From a virus: DNA of 54,521 nt. Shown piece by piece: positions 14,940 through 22,424 of the stretch. A model generated the notes under the pieces. That model did not search any database. It worked only from the letters and a program-made list of their open reading frames with translations, and was not told the DNA's origin. How positions within the stretch are numbered: the stretch's first letter is position 1; the number at the start of each line of letters is the position of its first letter. A program made the position numbers and the translations under genes. Location of the stretch: IMG/VR virus record IMGVR_UViG_3300030202_003460, positions 1 through 54,521 of that record. One strand, written 5' to 3'.

Positions 14940-16295
14940 ATGATAAAGCTCAAAGACATAATCACAGAACAAGATCGTATTAATGAGTCATTGCGTAAGG
15001 TTAATACTAACGTTAAAAAATTATTGGAAGAAAAAAACAATAATATATTAAATGAAGATAACAGTTGGGTTGATAATTTACAAACAATATTAGACTATAT
15101 AGGTATTATACCTGTTATAGGAGATATTATAGATGTTATAAATGCAATTATTTATTTTATTCGAGGCAAATGGTTCGACGGTATATTAGCAATAATAGCT
15201 GTAATACCAGTTGTAGGATCTGCTATTTCATTACCATTAAAAGCTATATTTAAAGTGTTAGGACCTGTACTAGTTAAGTTTGGATCAAAACTTTCGAAAT
15301 TAATATCTAAAGGTTCTGGAAAAGAATGTGCAAAAGATTTTATAGAAATGTGTTTACAGAATGGAGCTGGCGAACAATTAGATGCATTTATAATAATATT
15401 TAAACAATATAGTAGTGACATAACAAAATACTTTAATAAAATTCAAAAGAAATTTGACTCGTTACATAATTTTAGTCATTGGGCAGTAGCAGACGCCTTA
15501 GAACCTAGTATTAGATCATTAGGAAAATATTGTTCAAATGCTACAGAAGGATTAAATAAATTTTTCAAGAATTTGGAACCAGAATATAAAGCTATTAAAT
15601 CTAGATATCCAGATATAGATTCAAGCTTTGATGCAGTTAAAGGAAGACCAAAATCAAATCTAGTAAAACAAACTGATGTCGATGGCGACAAGGTTTTTAG
15701 TAAATATGCTTCTAAAAAAGGAAGTGATGATGTTTTTGCATTTTCAACAAAAGCTGCTACAGATAAAAATTTTATTTTATTTAAACGATCATATAATAAA
15801 GGAGTTCCTACTAATAAATTTTCTATGAAAACTGCAGTTGAAAAACCTGGAATGTTTAAAAATGGAATGAAGGAACTATCAAAAAGAATGCCTAATCACA
15901 AATTCTTCGAAGAAACATCAATTTCATCTGACGGACTTGATATGTGGAAAAAACAATTAGATAAGGGTTACAAAGCTTCAGAAGAAACATTTACAGTTCC
16001 TATTAATATAGCCGGCACGAAAACAAAATTGCCTGGTATTCAAAAAGGGGAACAGTTTGATCAAGCTTATTTTTCTAATCTAGATGATGCCCAAGTTTCT
16101 TTAGACATTATAAAAGATAAAATAAAAGATATTCCAAATGCATCTGTTAAAATGATGAAAAAAGGTCCTGTCAAATGGGAACTTAAAGTTACATTGCCTG
16201 TATTACAATCAACTCCAAAATCTGTAAATTATTGGAGTAAAATACCTGCGAAGTCTTTTAGATTCTATAAACCAGATAATGAAGATGCAAAATGA
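14940..16295 (+). CDS. Tagged protein with polymorphic-toxin-like hydrophobic module, 451 aa
   Basis: It begins MIKLKDIITE (tag, I-T-E site). Residues about 51-115 are strongly hydrophobic and carry IIPVIGDIIDVINAIIYF followed by RGKWFDG and AVIPVVG. This pattern (P-x-x-GD, then a short helix, RG, then IPxxG) is typical of the pre-toxin linker of bacterial polymorphic toxins. After it come about 330 residues with a basic, mixed alpha/beta C-terminal region of unknown fold. Interpretation: a packaged protein that could insert into or cross the host membrane on infection. A purely structural role is equally possible. Confidence 0.65.
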   Translation: MIKLKDIITEQDRINESLRKVNTNVKKLLEEKNNNILNEDNSWVDNLQTILDYIGIIPVIGDIIDVINAIIYFIRGKWFDGILAIIAVIPVVGSAISLPLKAIFKVLGPVLVKFGSKLSKLISKGSGKECAKDFIEMCLQNGAGEQLDAFIIIFKQYSSDITKYFNKIQKKFDSLHNFSHWAVADALEPSIRSLGKYCSNATEGLNKFFKNLEPEYKAIKSRYPDIDSSFDAVKGRPKSNLVKQTDVDGDKVFSKYASKKGSDDVFAFSTKAATDKNFILFKRSYNKGVPTNKFSMKTAVEKPGMFKNGMKELSKRMPNHKFFEETSISSDGLDMWKKQLDKGYKASEETFTVPINIAGTKTKLPGIQKGEQFDQAYFSNLDDAQVSLDIIKDKIKDIPNASVKMMKKGPVKWELKVTLPVLQSTPKSVNYWSKIPAKSFRFYKPDNEDAK

Positions 16296-16567
16296 TTAAA
16301 CTAGAAAACATATTAAAAAGTATTCCAAATCAAGAAATAATTGAATCTGAAAGAGGACAATGGGAATATCCAGGTAGAATAACAAGAATACCTAGCAATA
16401 CAATAACAATGGGACCAGATCCTAGAACTGGTAAACCTATCGAACATATATTGCTAATTATAGGAGATCAAAGTGGAGAAAAGAAAATAGGAATCCCAGG
16501 AGGACCAAATTTATTCTTTCCAGCTGACACTTCTGTTACAGAATACCCGATTAAAAAACATACGTGA
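16292..16567 (+). CDS. Small protein with divergent capsid-targeting-like tag, 91 aa
   Basis: It begins MIKLENILKS, close to the tag, but the nearest acidic cleavage-type site is I-I-E at about residue 18. The body is a small beta domain (PGRITRIPSNTITMGPDP). It overlaps the 451-aa gene by ATGA. Confidence 0.6.
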   Translation: MIKLENILKSIPNQEIIESERGQWEYPGRITRIPSNTITMGPDPRTGKPIEHILLIIGDQSGEKKIGIPGGPNLFFPADTSVTEYPIKKHT

Positions 16568-16580
16568 TATTTATATAAAA
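16567..16580 (+). promoter_or_regulatory. Late-promoter motif
   Basis: ATATTTATATAAAA, 11 nt before the ATG at 16592. GAGGAAAAC between them gives a ribosome site. Confidence 0.6.
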
Positions 16581-16591
16581 GAGGAAAACTT

Positions 16592-16771
16592 ATGAGTAAG
16601 AAAAAATTAAATGAATGGACAGACAAATCGTTTAAAAAACAACCAAATAGATGGACTACAAAATTCAATGGTCCAAATGCTAGTAGTTTAACTGAATTTG
16701 AAAAACAAGGTGCTAAAGACAAACAAACGCCAAAAAATACTAAGAATCCTAAAAACATGAAATGGAGCTAG
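16592..16771 (+). CDS. Small basic Lys/Asn-rich protein, 59 aa
   Basis: Highly basic and probably disordered (KSFKKQPNRW, TPKNTKNPKNMKW). Leader GAGGAAAACTT. It could bind DNA or be a minor virion protein; unknown. Confidence 0.55.
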   Translation: MSKKKLNEWTDKSFKKQPNRWTTKFNGPNASSLTEFEKQGAKDKQTPKNTKNPKNMKWS

Positions 16772-16786
16772 AAAAATAGTTTCTAG

Positions 16787-16802
16787 ATATTTATTATAAA
16801 TA
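16787..16802 (+). promoter_or_regulatory. Late-promoter motif, also exact TATAAATA
   Basis: ATATTTATTATAAATA contains both the local motif and the canonical T4 late box TATAAATA (16795-16802), 15 nt before the ATG at 16818. Confidence 0.6.
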
Positions 16803-16817
16803 ATAAAGGTTAATAGT

Positions 16818-17003
16818 ATGTCATCAATTGAAATTTGTGAAGAAATGAAAGAACATTGGAAAGTGTTTTTAGAAAATCACGAAAGATTTAATGAAAAACA
16901 AGTTAAAGCAGCAGGTGTAAGAGCTAGAAAAGCAATAAATGAACTAAAGAAATTAGCTTCTAAATACAGAAGTACATGTTTAACCGAGTCTAAAGAATTA
17001 TGA
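16818..17003 (+). CDS. Histone H1-like (Hc1-type) small protein, 61 aa
   Basis: The core KAAGVRARKAINELKKLASKYR matches the Bacteroidota Hc1 pattern (KAAGTRARKAxxELxKLxxxxR). The N-terminal helix is acidic (IEICEEMKEHW) and lacks the long Lys/Ala tail of chlamydial Hc1. Expected role: DNA binding or compaction of phage or host nucleoid. A paralogue lies at 19739. It overlaps the next gene by ATGA. Confidence 0.65.
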   Translation: MSSIEICEEMKEHWKVFLENHERFNEKQVKAAGVRARKAINELKKLASKYRSTCLTESKEL

Positions 17004-17776
17004 ATCAAGAATTTATACGAAATATAATCCGAGAAGAGCTACTTTCAATATTAAATGAAGAAGATATTGAAACTACAGTGTTTACCCCAGCCGAAGAAAA
17101 GTTTTTAGGTAACTTTGTTAAGCTAGGAGCTCAATCATTGGGTATTATATATGCTCCAAATGAGATTGGTATTCGTGAATTTCTTGGTCGAAGCGGTAAA
17201 GACTTCAATTTGACACCAGATGTGCTATCAAAACTGGTAAAAGATAAGATTATTAGCATAGTACCATATGGTGGATATTCAAGAAACGAAGATTATACAT
17301 TAAAATTAAATATTCCACTCGATGAATTGGAAGGAATTGGTGGTGATGCTGACGAAGATGCTGATGATACCAGTGCTCCAGCTGATGATACCAGTGCTCC
17401 CGACCCAGATGTGACACCAGCACCGGAACCACCAATGGATGCCGGCGGAGATCCTCAAGAATCTTACACATCAAACAAGGATAATGCAAATTTATTAGTA
17501 GCAGAAGCAAAAAAAAAGTCCAAGAGTAAGGTGCATACCAAAAAAGCCAGGACTTTAAAGCGGTTACCGAAGGGATATGTCCTTCATTTAGAACGAATTA
17601 TACAAATATTAAGCAAAAAAGTACATACAAAACTAGAAAAGGAGCATTTAGTTGCTGATATACTAGATAATCTATCTCATAACTTTGGTTTAACACCTCA
17701 GCAAGTATATAAATCATATATTTATTATAAATCGCAGAATAGATTGAAAAACATGATTAAGGATAACAATGATTAA
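17000..17776 (+). CDS. Unknown two-part protein with acidic linker, 258 aa
   Basis: The N-terminus MNQEFIRNIIREELLSILNE resembles an extended targeting helix ending L-N-E. A globular part (about 22-115) is followed by an acidic Asp/Pro/Ala-rich linker (about 115-155) containing DDTSAPADDTSAPD, encoded by a 21-bp tandem repeat. A basic helical C-terminal domain follows (KKKSKSKVHTKKARTLKRL, then LERIIQILSKKV). The charge split suggests a DNA- or scaffold-binding tail. Similar domains occur in T4-like virion-associated proteins; no name assigned. Confidence 0.6.
   Translation: MNQEFIRNIIREELLSILNEEDIETTVFTPAEEKFLGNFVKLGAQSLGIIYAPNEIGIREFLGRSGKDFNLTPDVLSKLVKDKIISIVPYGGYSRNEDYTLKLNIPLDELEGIGGDADEDADDTSAPADDTSAPDPDVTPAPEPPMDAGGDPQESYTSNKDNANLLVAEAKKKSKSKVHTKKARTLKRLPKGYVLHLERIIQILSKKVHTKLEKEHLVADILDNLSHNFGLTPQQVYKSYIYYKSQNRLKNMIKDNND
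17361..17400 (+). repeat. Tandem 21-bp repeat within coding sequence
   Basis: CTGATGATACCAGTGCTCC occurs at 17361-17379 and 17382-17400. It encodes the duplicated DDTSAP unit and keeps the frame. Confidence 0.85.
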
Positions 17777-19112
17777 ACTAAAAGATATTATAAATGAGTC
17801 AACAATATTGAATTTGTTTGAACAAGCAGAGCAGCCTGATGGCAAAATTACAAAATCAGGAATGGGCGGTAGAGATAAAGCAATATTAGATTGGTTTCAA
17901 GCTAATAAAAATAAATCATTAGATGCATTAGATAAAGCAGGTGTCGGTCCGGGTAGTATGTATAATAATATGCCATTAACTGGTGTTGCTGGAGGAATAT
18001 CGTCGCCTCAAGGCCAAGGATTAAGTGTTATATTAGCTAACTATACAAAATATGGACCGAATTTTGTTCCATTTGATGCAAAAACAGGAGATCCGAATAA
18101 TAAGATTGTAAATAAAAAAGGACAATTTGATATTGTAGCCGAAAAAGTGCCTATAAAATTTAATGGATATCAATGGGTAGCAGTTGATCCTGCTAGAGGC
18201 GCTAATAGTAGTTGGAGAGCTGATTTATATAAGCCAATTGATTTCGATAAGGGCGTTTCGCAATTAAATGCTGCTAATCAAAGACAATTTCCAACTAATA
18301 AACAAATTGTAAATATTACTCCAACTATAGTTAATGCAGATTCACTATCTAGAAATGACGCAAGAACATTAGTTGGAAATATTAAAAAAAATATGGGCGA
18401 AGCTTATAACAATGTACTTGTTTATGGTAAAATTAAAAATCAATTGATATTATGGGGAAATTACACAATTACAAAAACTTCGCCAACTCCCGCAACTCCA
18501 GATGAAATAACCGATAATCCGGTAGCACAGGAGCCTCCATTAGAATTAGGCGGCGACAACTTTCGAAGTAATTCAGCTAATTTAACTAACGCAGCAGAGA
18601 TTCGACGATCTATATCTGCCAGGCTTGCTGCTATGGCCAATAAAGGAATTCCAGTACCAGCTGGATTAGGCACAATAACAATACAATCAGGCACTGATAG
18701 TATGCCTGCAGGAAATTATCCAGGTAATAATGCAGGATTAGCACAAGATAGAGCAGATACTATTCAGCAAATATTAATATCACTAGGAATACCATCAGAT
18801 CAAATTGTTATTGATACAACCGGAGTTAATGGAGTTCCAGCTGGAACTACTAGTTGGGCTAATAACAGAGGACAATTAACGAAACCTCAATGGATTGCTG
18901 CAGCTGCGCCAGCAAGAATGGTTCAAGTAAATTTTGGTCTAGCTCAATCAGGTGGAAGTACCACAATAACAAAAGGTAAAAAAGCTCAAGCAGGAACAAA
19001 AACAGATTTTCAAGATAGATCGGGTACTCAATATGATAAAACCAAAGTTAGTGATACAAGTAATCAACAAGATGGTTTCATATGGAGATTAACAGTTAAC
19101 ATGATTAAATAA
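17769..19112 (+). CDS. Tagged protein with OmpA-like domain, 447 aa
   Basis: It begins MIKLKDIINE (tag, I-N-E site). Residues about 259-350 match an OmpA-C-like domain: FRSNSANLTNAAEIRR, then TITIQSGTDSMPAG, then LAQDRADTIQQILISLGI, i.e. the beta strand, TD turn and N-x-LxxxRA helix of that family, which usually binds peptidoglycan. The N-terminal 250 residues are unknown. A packaged protein with a cell-wall-binding fold is unexpected. An alternative is a virion protein contacting the wall during DNA entry. Confidence 0.65.
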   Translation: MIKLKDIINESTILNLFEQAEQPDGKITKSGMGGRDKAILDWFQANKNKSLDALDKAGVGPGSMYNNMPLTGVAGGISSPQGQGLSVILANYTKYGPNFVPFDAKTGDPNNKIVNKKGQFDIVAEKVPIKFNGYQWVAVDPARGANSSWRADLYKPIDFDKGVSQLNAANQRQFPTNKQIVNITPTIVNADSLSRNDARTLVGNIKKNMGEAYNNVLVYGKIKNQLILWGNYTITKTSPTPATPDEITDNPVAQEPPLELGGDNFRSNSANLTNAAEIRRSISARLAAMANKGIPVPAGLGTITIQSGTDSMPAGNYPGNNAGLAQDRADTIQQILISLGIPSDQIVIDTTGVNGVPAGTTSWANNRGQLTKPQWIAAAAPARMVQVNFGLAQSGGSTTITKGKKAQAGTKTDFQDRSGTQYDKTKVSDTSNQQDGFIWRLTVNMIK

Positions 19113-19121
19113 TAATTTGCT

Positions 19122-19150
19122 TGGATTTTCAATATATTTTTCTTATTATA
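19122..19150 (+). promoter_or_regulatory. Sigma-70-like promoter, class C
   Basis: TTGGAT, 17-nt spacer, TATTAT. It lies 18 nt before the ATG at 19168, with an AAAGAT leader. Confidence 0.55.
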
Positions 19151-19167
19151 TATAAAAAAAGAAAGAT

Positions 19168-19677
19168 ATGAAAAAGCTATTAATATTATTATTACTTCCT
19201 ATCACAATATTTTCTCAAGAAAATCATTTTGATACGACGATTGCTAGATTAATTAATGAAAAAATTAATGAATATCGAGTAAACAAAGGTCGTTACAATT
19301 TAATTCAAACAGATAGATTTAAAAGTGAGACCGAACAATATTGTGTTAAAACTGCCGAAATAATAAATGCTACAAATCAATTTGAGCATTCGTCTATATT
19401 TGGAAATGGAATATATAGTGAGGTTTGTTGTTTTGTTCCTTTTAATCATTCTGAATTAAGCGCTGATTCATTAGCATATGAAGTTGTTGATGCATATATG
19501 AATTCTAGGTCACATAATGTTGCAATATTAGGCGTTGGAATTACAAAAATACATACATCTGTATACATATATTATAATCCTAAACATGACGATTGGGCAT
19601 TATATACTGCAACTCAAATTATGGATTGGGAATATGAAGTATCGATACAATATGATAGAGATAATTTGGAATATTAA
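19168..19677 (+). CDS. Secreted CAP/SCP-like protein, 169 aa
   Basis: A clear signal peptide (MKKLLILLLLPITIFSQE) with the Bacteroidota-style FSQ end is followed by a CAP-like body: LINEKINEYRVNKG (first helix), EQYCVKTAEIIN, FEHSS (active-pocket His-type segment), and MNSRSHNVAILG (the x-S-x-x-H motif before the last strands). CAP proteins are extracellular; their molecular role is often unclear. A phage-borne secreted copy suggests modification of the infected cell surface or surroundings. Confidence 0.65.
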   Translation: MKKLLILLLLPITIFSQENHFDTTIARLINEKINEYRVNKGRYNLIQTDRFKSETEQYCVKTAEIINATNQFEHSSIFGNGIYSEVCCFVPFNHSELSADSLAYEVVDAYMNSRSHNVAILGVGITKIHTSVYIYYNPKHDDWALYTATQIMDWEYEVSIQYDRDNLEY

Positions 19678-19694
19678 AATATTTTCATTATAAT
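19666..19694 (+). promoter_or_regulatory. Sigma-70-like promoter, class C
   Basis: TTGGAA, 17-nt spacer, TATAAT. It overlaps the end of the CAP gene and drives the Hc1-like gene at 19739. Confidence 0.6.
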
Positions 19695-19738
19695 AATAGT
19701 ATAATAAATAATAATTAATAAAAAAGAAAAACAAAGTT

Positions 19739-19909
19739 ATGGCAACATCACAAGAATTATTCGAACAAATGAAAGATTTATTTGCAGAATTTGAAGAAAA
19801 TCACAATGGTACAACTAAAGCTGCTAAAGGCAGAGCAAGAAAAGCTATTGGAGAAGTAAAAAAAATAGTAACTGACTATAGAAAAGTATCTGTAGCAGAA
19901 AATAAGTAA
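19739..19909 (+). CDS. Histone H1-like (Hc1-type) small protein, 56 aa
   Basis: LFAEFEENHNGTTKAAKGRARKAIGEVKKI-VTDYRKVSVAENK matches the Bacteroidota Hc1-type proteins along its whole length, more closely than its paralogue at 16818. It is too short to appear among longer frames but has its own promoter. Expected DNA-binding, nucleoid-associated role. Confidence 0.7.
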   Translation: MATSQELFEQMKDLFAEFEENHNGTTKAAKGRARKAIGEVKKIVTDYRKVSVAENK

Positions 19910-19929
19910 AACAATAAATAAAAACAAAT

Positions 19930-20127
19930 ATGGGTTATTACACCGCAAAAGTGCAATTGGTAGATGATTCTACCGGCAAGCAAAAGAAAGTGACTGAAAT
20001 GTATTTAGTCGAAGCAATGTCTGTAACAGAAGCAGAAGCTAAAGTAGTTAAAGATTTTGGATCTACTACATTAGAATACGAAGTAAAAGCCGTATCGGCA
20101 AGTAAAATCATTAAAATTATTGAATAA
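19930..20127 (+). CDS. DUF4494-like protein, 65 aa
   Basis: The order YYTAKVQLVDDSTGKQKKV, then EMYLVEAMSVTEAEAKV, then a closing beta strand pair matches DUF4494, a small domain found in Bacteroidota and their phages. Function unknown. Its TAA overlaps the next ATG. Confidence 0.65.
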   Translation: MGYYTAKVQLVDDSTGKQKKVTEMYLVEAMSVTEAEAKVVKDFGSTTLEYEVKAVSASKIIKIIE

Positions 20128-20417
20128 TGTATAATCAAGGAGAGACAGTAATAGTTACCGAAAGGATAAACAAAAAAGAAGAAAAACATTCCGTAGGCGT
20201 TATAATGAATCAATTTACACATAAAAAGCAAACCTTTTATGACGTATTATTAGAAAGGAGGAGTGTATTATCTTTTTTAAATACAGCAAGAACTTCTAAA
20301 CAAGCATTTATCAATAGAGATCTTACTAAAAAATTAGTAGACACCGGAGACATCGAATCTACTATACCATTCAAAGCCATGTTAGACAATGAAGAACTTC
20401 CTATAATCATTGCATAA
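20127..20417 (+). CDS. Hypothetical protein, 96 aa
   Basis: Not recognised. The N-terminal strands (GETVIVTERINKKEEKHSVG) and FYDVLLERR look like an SH3-type barrel. It is translationally coupled at both ends by TAATG overlaps within a run of four small genes. Confidence 0.65.
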   Translation: MYNQGETVIVTERINKKEEKHSVGVIMNQFTHKKQTFYDVLLERRSVLSFLNTARTSKQAFINRDLTKKLVDTGDIESTIPFKAMLDNEELPIIIA

Positions 20418-20719
20418 TGGCAAGACCCAAATTACCAGAAATAGAAAAAATACAAAATAGAGTCAGGAAAAGATACCCTGGCTCTATTTGTGTTCGCGAC
20501 TCATATGGTTGTTATTATATACAATGGAATGAACAGAATTTAAATGATACATTTCTTTTAGAAAATTCTGATACTGAATTATTAGCCTGGGAACAAGCTA
20601 GTATAACTGCTAAACACGAACAGCACATCAATCGTACCCATCCAATGAAGCAACTTATATCCCAAGAACATAAGGATCAAAATAAAGAACGAATTACTAA
20701 TAGAATACAAAAATTATGA
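20417..20719 (+). CDS. Hypothetical basic protein, 100 aa
   Basis: Not recognised. RVRKRYPGSICVRDSYGCYY is followed by a charged helical tail rich in H, K and R. It overlaps the neighbours on both sides. Confidence 0.65.
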   Translation: MARPKLPEIEKIQNRVRKRYPGSICVRDSYGCYYIQWNEQNLNDTFLLENSDTELLAWEQASITAKHEQHINRTHPMKQLISQEHKDQNKERITNRIQKL

Positions 20720-21108
20720 AAAAGAGTGTAAATAAGCCTTGGGCTATATCAGATAAATATAGAAACAAATATGGAGTGATATGGAGTGATATGGACTTTG
20801 AAATTAATCCTAAAATTTCTACATATCAATTTAAGAACGATCCATTAAATACAAATGTTGGGGTACTTAAAATTTGCGGAAAGACAATTCCTATGCAATA
20901 CAAACAATTATTATCCGCAGCTAATGTAACAGCAGATTCAGCAAAAGCTGTTTATTTTGAAAAACCTGAAAAATGGGAGAAATTTGCAATAAACGTTTTG
21001 AATCAAGAATTATATCTTAAAAAACATGAAATTGGTAAATTAGCTGAAACTTTAGAGGATACTACAGAGATAATTTCAAAAAGTTATGAACTAGGTTTAT
21101 ATTTATAA
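20716..21108 (+). CDS. Hypothetical protein, 130 aa
   Basis: Not recognised. VGVLKICGKTIPMQYKQL in the middle, then a long C-terminal helix. The codons for YGVIWSDMD contain an imperfect 10-bp tandem repeat (ATGGAGTGAT twice). It overlaps the previous gene by ATGA. Confidence 0.65.
   Translation: MKKSVNKPWAISDKYRNKYGVIWSDMDFEINPKISTYQFKNDPLNTNVGVLKICGKTIPMQYKQLLSAANVTADSAKAVYFEKPEKWEKFAINVLNQELYLKKHEIGKLAETLEDTTEIISKSYELGLYL
20771..20795 (+). repeat. Tandem 10-bp repeat in coding sequence
   Basis: ATGGAGTGAT twice plus a partial third ATGGA. The period is not a multiple of three, so slippage here would shift the frame. Confidence 0.7.
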
Positions 21109-21121
21109 TAAATAGAATTCA

Positions 21122-21280
21122 ATGAACAAATATAAATATTTTTTTAAAACAGATAGCAGCAAAGAAGCTATAGGAATAGTTGAAGCATATGATTATTATC
21201 TAGCATTGAAAAAAGCTGCAGCTATTAAAAAATTAAATTTAACTGAATTCGTAGATTTATTTAAATTAGAGCTATTATAA
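21122..21280 (+). CDS. Small hypothetical protein, 52 aa
   Basis: Pattern YKYFFKTDSSKEAIGIVEAYDYYLALKKAAA, a short strand pair then helices. Family unknown. Its stop abuts the next ATG directly. Confidence 0.6.
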   Translation: MNKYKYFFKTDSSKEAIGIVEAYDYYLALKKAAAIKKLNLTEFVDLFKLELL

Positions 21281-21724
21281 ATGAAACAGTCTTTATTCGA
21301 TAAAATATTTGTAGGATATCCTGAATATAACTTTTTTAATACCCTATGTGGTGTAGAAAAGGTTCAATATATTTTTGAAATATTTGATATTGAAATTAAA
21401 AGAAACGGACAAGAAACATTGATAAACGGATTATCAGAATTTTTTAATGATATTTCAGAAGAAGCAGATCATGGCGTAGAATTTGATACATATGATGTTG
21501 GCAATGATAAAACCCGTGTCGACGTAATGATTGATAGCGAAAATATTGTTGTAGAATCAAATAGTTTAAAAGCAGTTAGATTTATAGCAAGAAAATTTAT
21601 GGATAATGGATATTTAATCAGTAGAGATAAACAAGTTGAAAAAATATTCCGAAAAAACAAAGTAACGAGATATTTAAGAGTATATAAGATTATAGGGCAG
21701 CACGACGAACTATGCTATAATTAA
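21281..21724 (+). CDS. Hypothetical protein, 147 aa
   Basis: Not recognised. It is mixed alpha/beta with an acidic middle and a basic C-terminus (FIARKFMDNGYLISRDKQ ... RKNKVTRYLRVYKI). It starts at once after the preceding stop. Confidence 0.65.
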   Translation: MKQSLFDKIFVGYPEYNFFNTLCGVEKVQYIFEIFDIEIKRNGQETLINGLSEFFNDISEEADHGVEFDTYDVGNDKTRVDVMIDSENIVVESNSLKAVRFIARKFMDNGYLISRDKQVEKIFRKNKVTRYLRVYKIIGQHDELCYN

Positions 21725-21732
21725 TGAGATAC

Positions 21733-22232
21733 GGTAGGTCTCACAATTATATTAATAAAAACGGTTAGCTAATGCAACCAATAAACACAGGAGGTTTAAA
21801 ATGACACAATTAACAGAAACATTTCTATACAATGATTTTGATTTAGTTTGGAAAAACTTATTCGATCAAAAATCATCATATTTACCAGTAATAACAAATA
21901 AAATGAATTATCCAGTTGATATTTATACAACGGATAATGGAATACAGTTTGAAATTGCAGCTGTTGGAAAAGAAAAATCAGATATTGAAATTTCAACAGA
22001 AGGTGAAACTTTAAGAATAAAGTACGATAAAGACAATGAAACACATCGTGACTTTATTCATAGAGGAATAGCAAAACGAGCTTTTGATTTTGCTTGGAAG
22101 ATATCTAAGGAATTAGATTTATCTAAAGCAGAAGCTATGATGGATAAAGGATTGCTAACAATTAGTATCCCATATGCAAAAGATAGAGCACCAAAACAAA
22201 TAGTTATAAAATAAAGTTACATGAGACCTACC
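21733..22232. repeat. 11-bp inverted repeat flanking the Hsp20 gene
   Basis: GGTAGGTCTCA (21733-21743) and TGAGACCTACC (22222-22232) are exact reverse complements on either side of the hsp20-like gene, which also has an unusually strong ribosome site. Chance occurrence is possible at this spacing. Confidence 0.5.
21801..22214 (+). CDS. hsp20: Small heat-shock protein, Hsp20/alpha-crystallin family
   Basis: A 137-aa protein with an alpha-crystallin domain at about residues 35-135: YPVDIYTTDNGIQFEIAAVG (start of the domain), SDIEISTEGETLRI, FDFAWKISKELDLSKAEAMM, GLLTISIP (the conserved G-x-L-x-I-x-I/V-P end). Many T4-like marine phages carry such a chaperone, probably for virion assembly or host stress. 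AGGAGG sits 6 nt before the ATG, a perfect Shine-Dalgarno, rare in this AT-rich, SD-poor window. It is probably highly translated. Confidence 0.9.
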   Translation: MTQLTETFLYNDFDLVWKNLFDQKSSYLPVITNKMNYPVDIYTTDNGIQFEIAAVGKEKSDIEISTEGETLRIKYDKDNETHRDFIHRGIAKRAFDFAWKISKELDLSKAEAMMDKGLLTISIPYAKDRAPKQIVIK

Positions 22233-22424
22233 ACCTCATTATATATCACGCCAAACGTTGATTATAAAGATAAATTATATAAAGTAAAAAGACTTGTAAA
22301 GTATAATCCAGACGAAAATGTAGAATTTTGGAAATCTATTATCTACCATGATTTAATTTTAAAAAAAGATGGATTCTATTGGTTTTTAATAGAAATAAGC
22401 GATGCTGAAATAATTGAAGAATGA
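22221..22424 (+). CDS. Hypothetical protein, 67 aa
   Basis: Not recognised. Small beta-rich basic protein (DKLYKVKRLVKYNPDENVEFWK) with an acidic end. Its start codon overlaps the right copy of the inverted repeat. It overlaps the next gene by ATGA. Confidence 0.6.
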   Translation: MRPTTSLYITPNVDYKDKLYKVKRLVKYNPDENVEFWKSIIYHDLILKKDGFYWFLIEISDAEIIEE

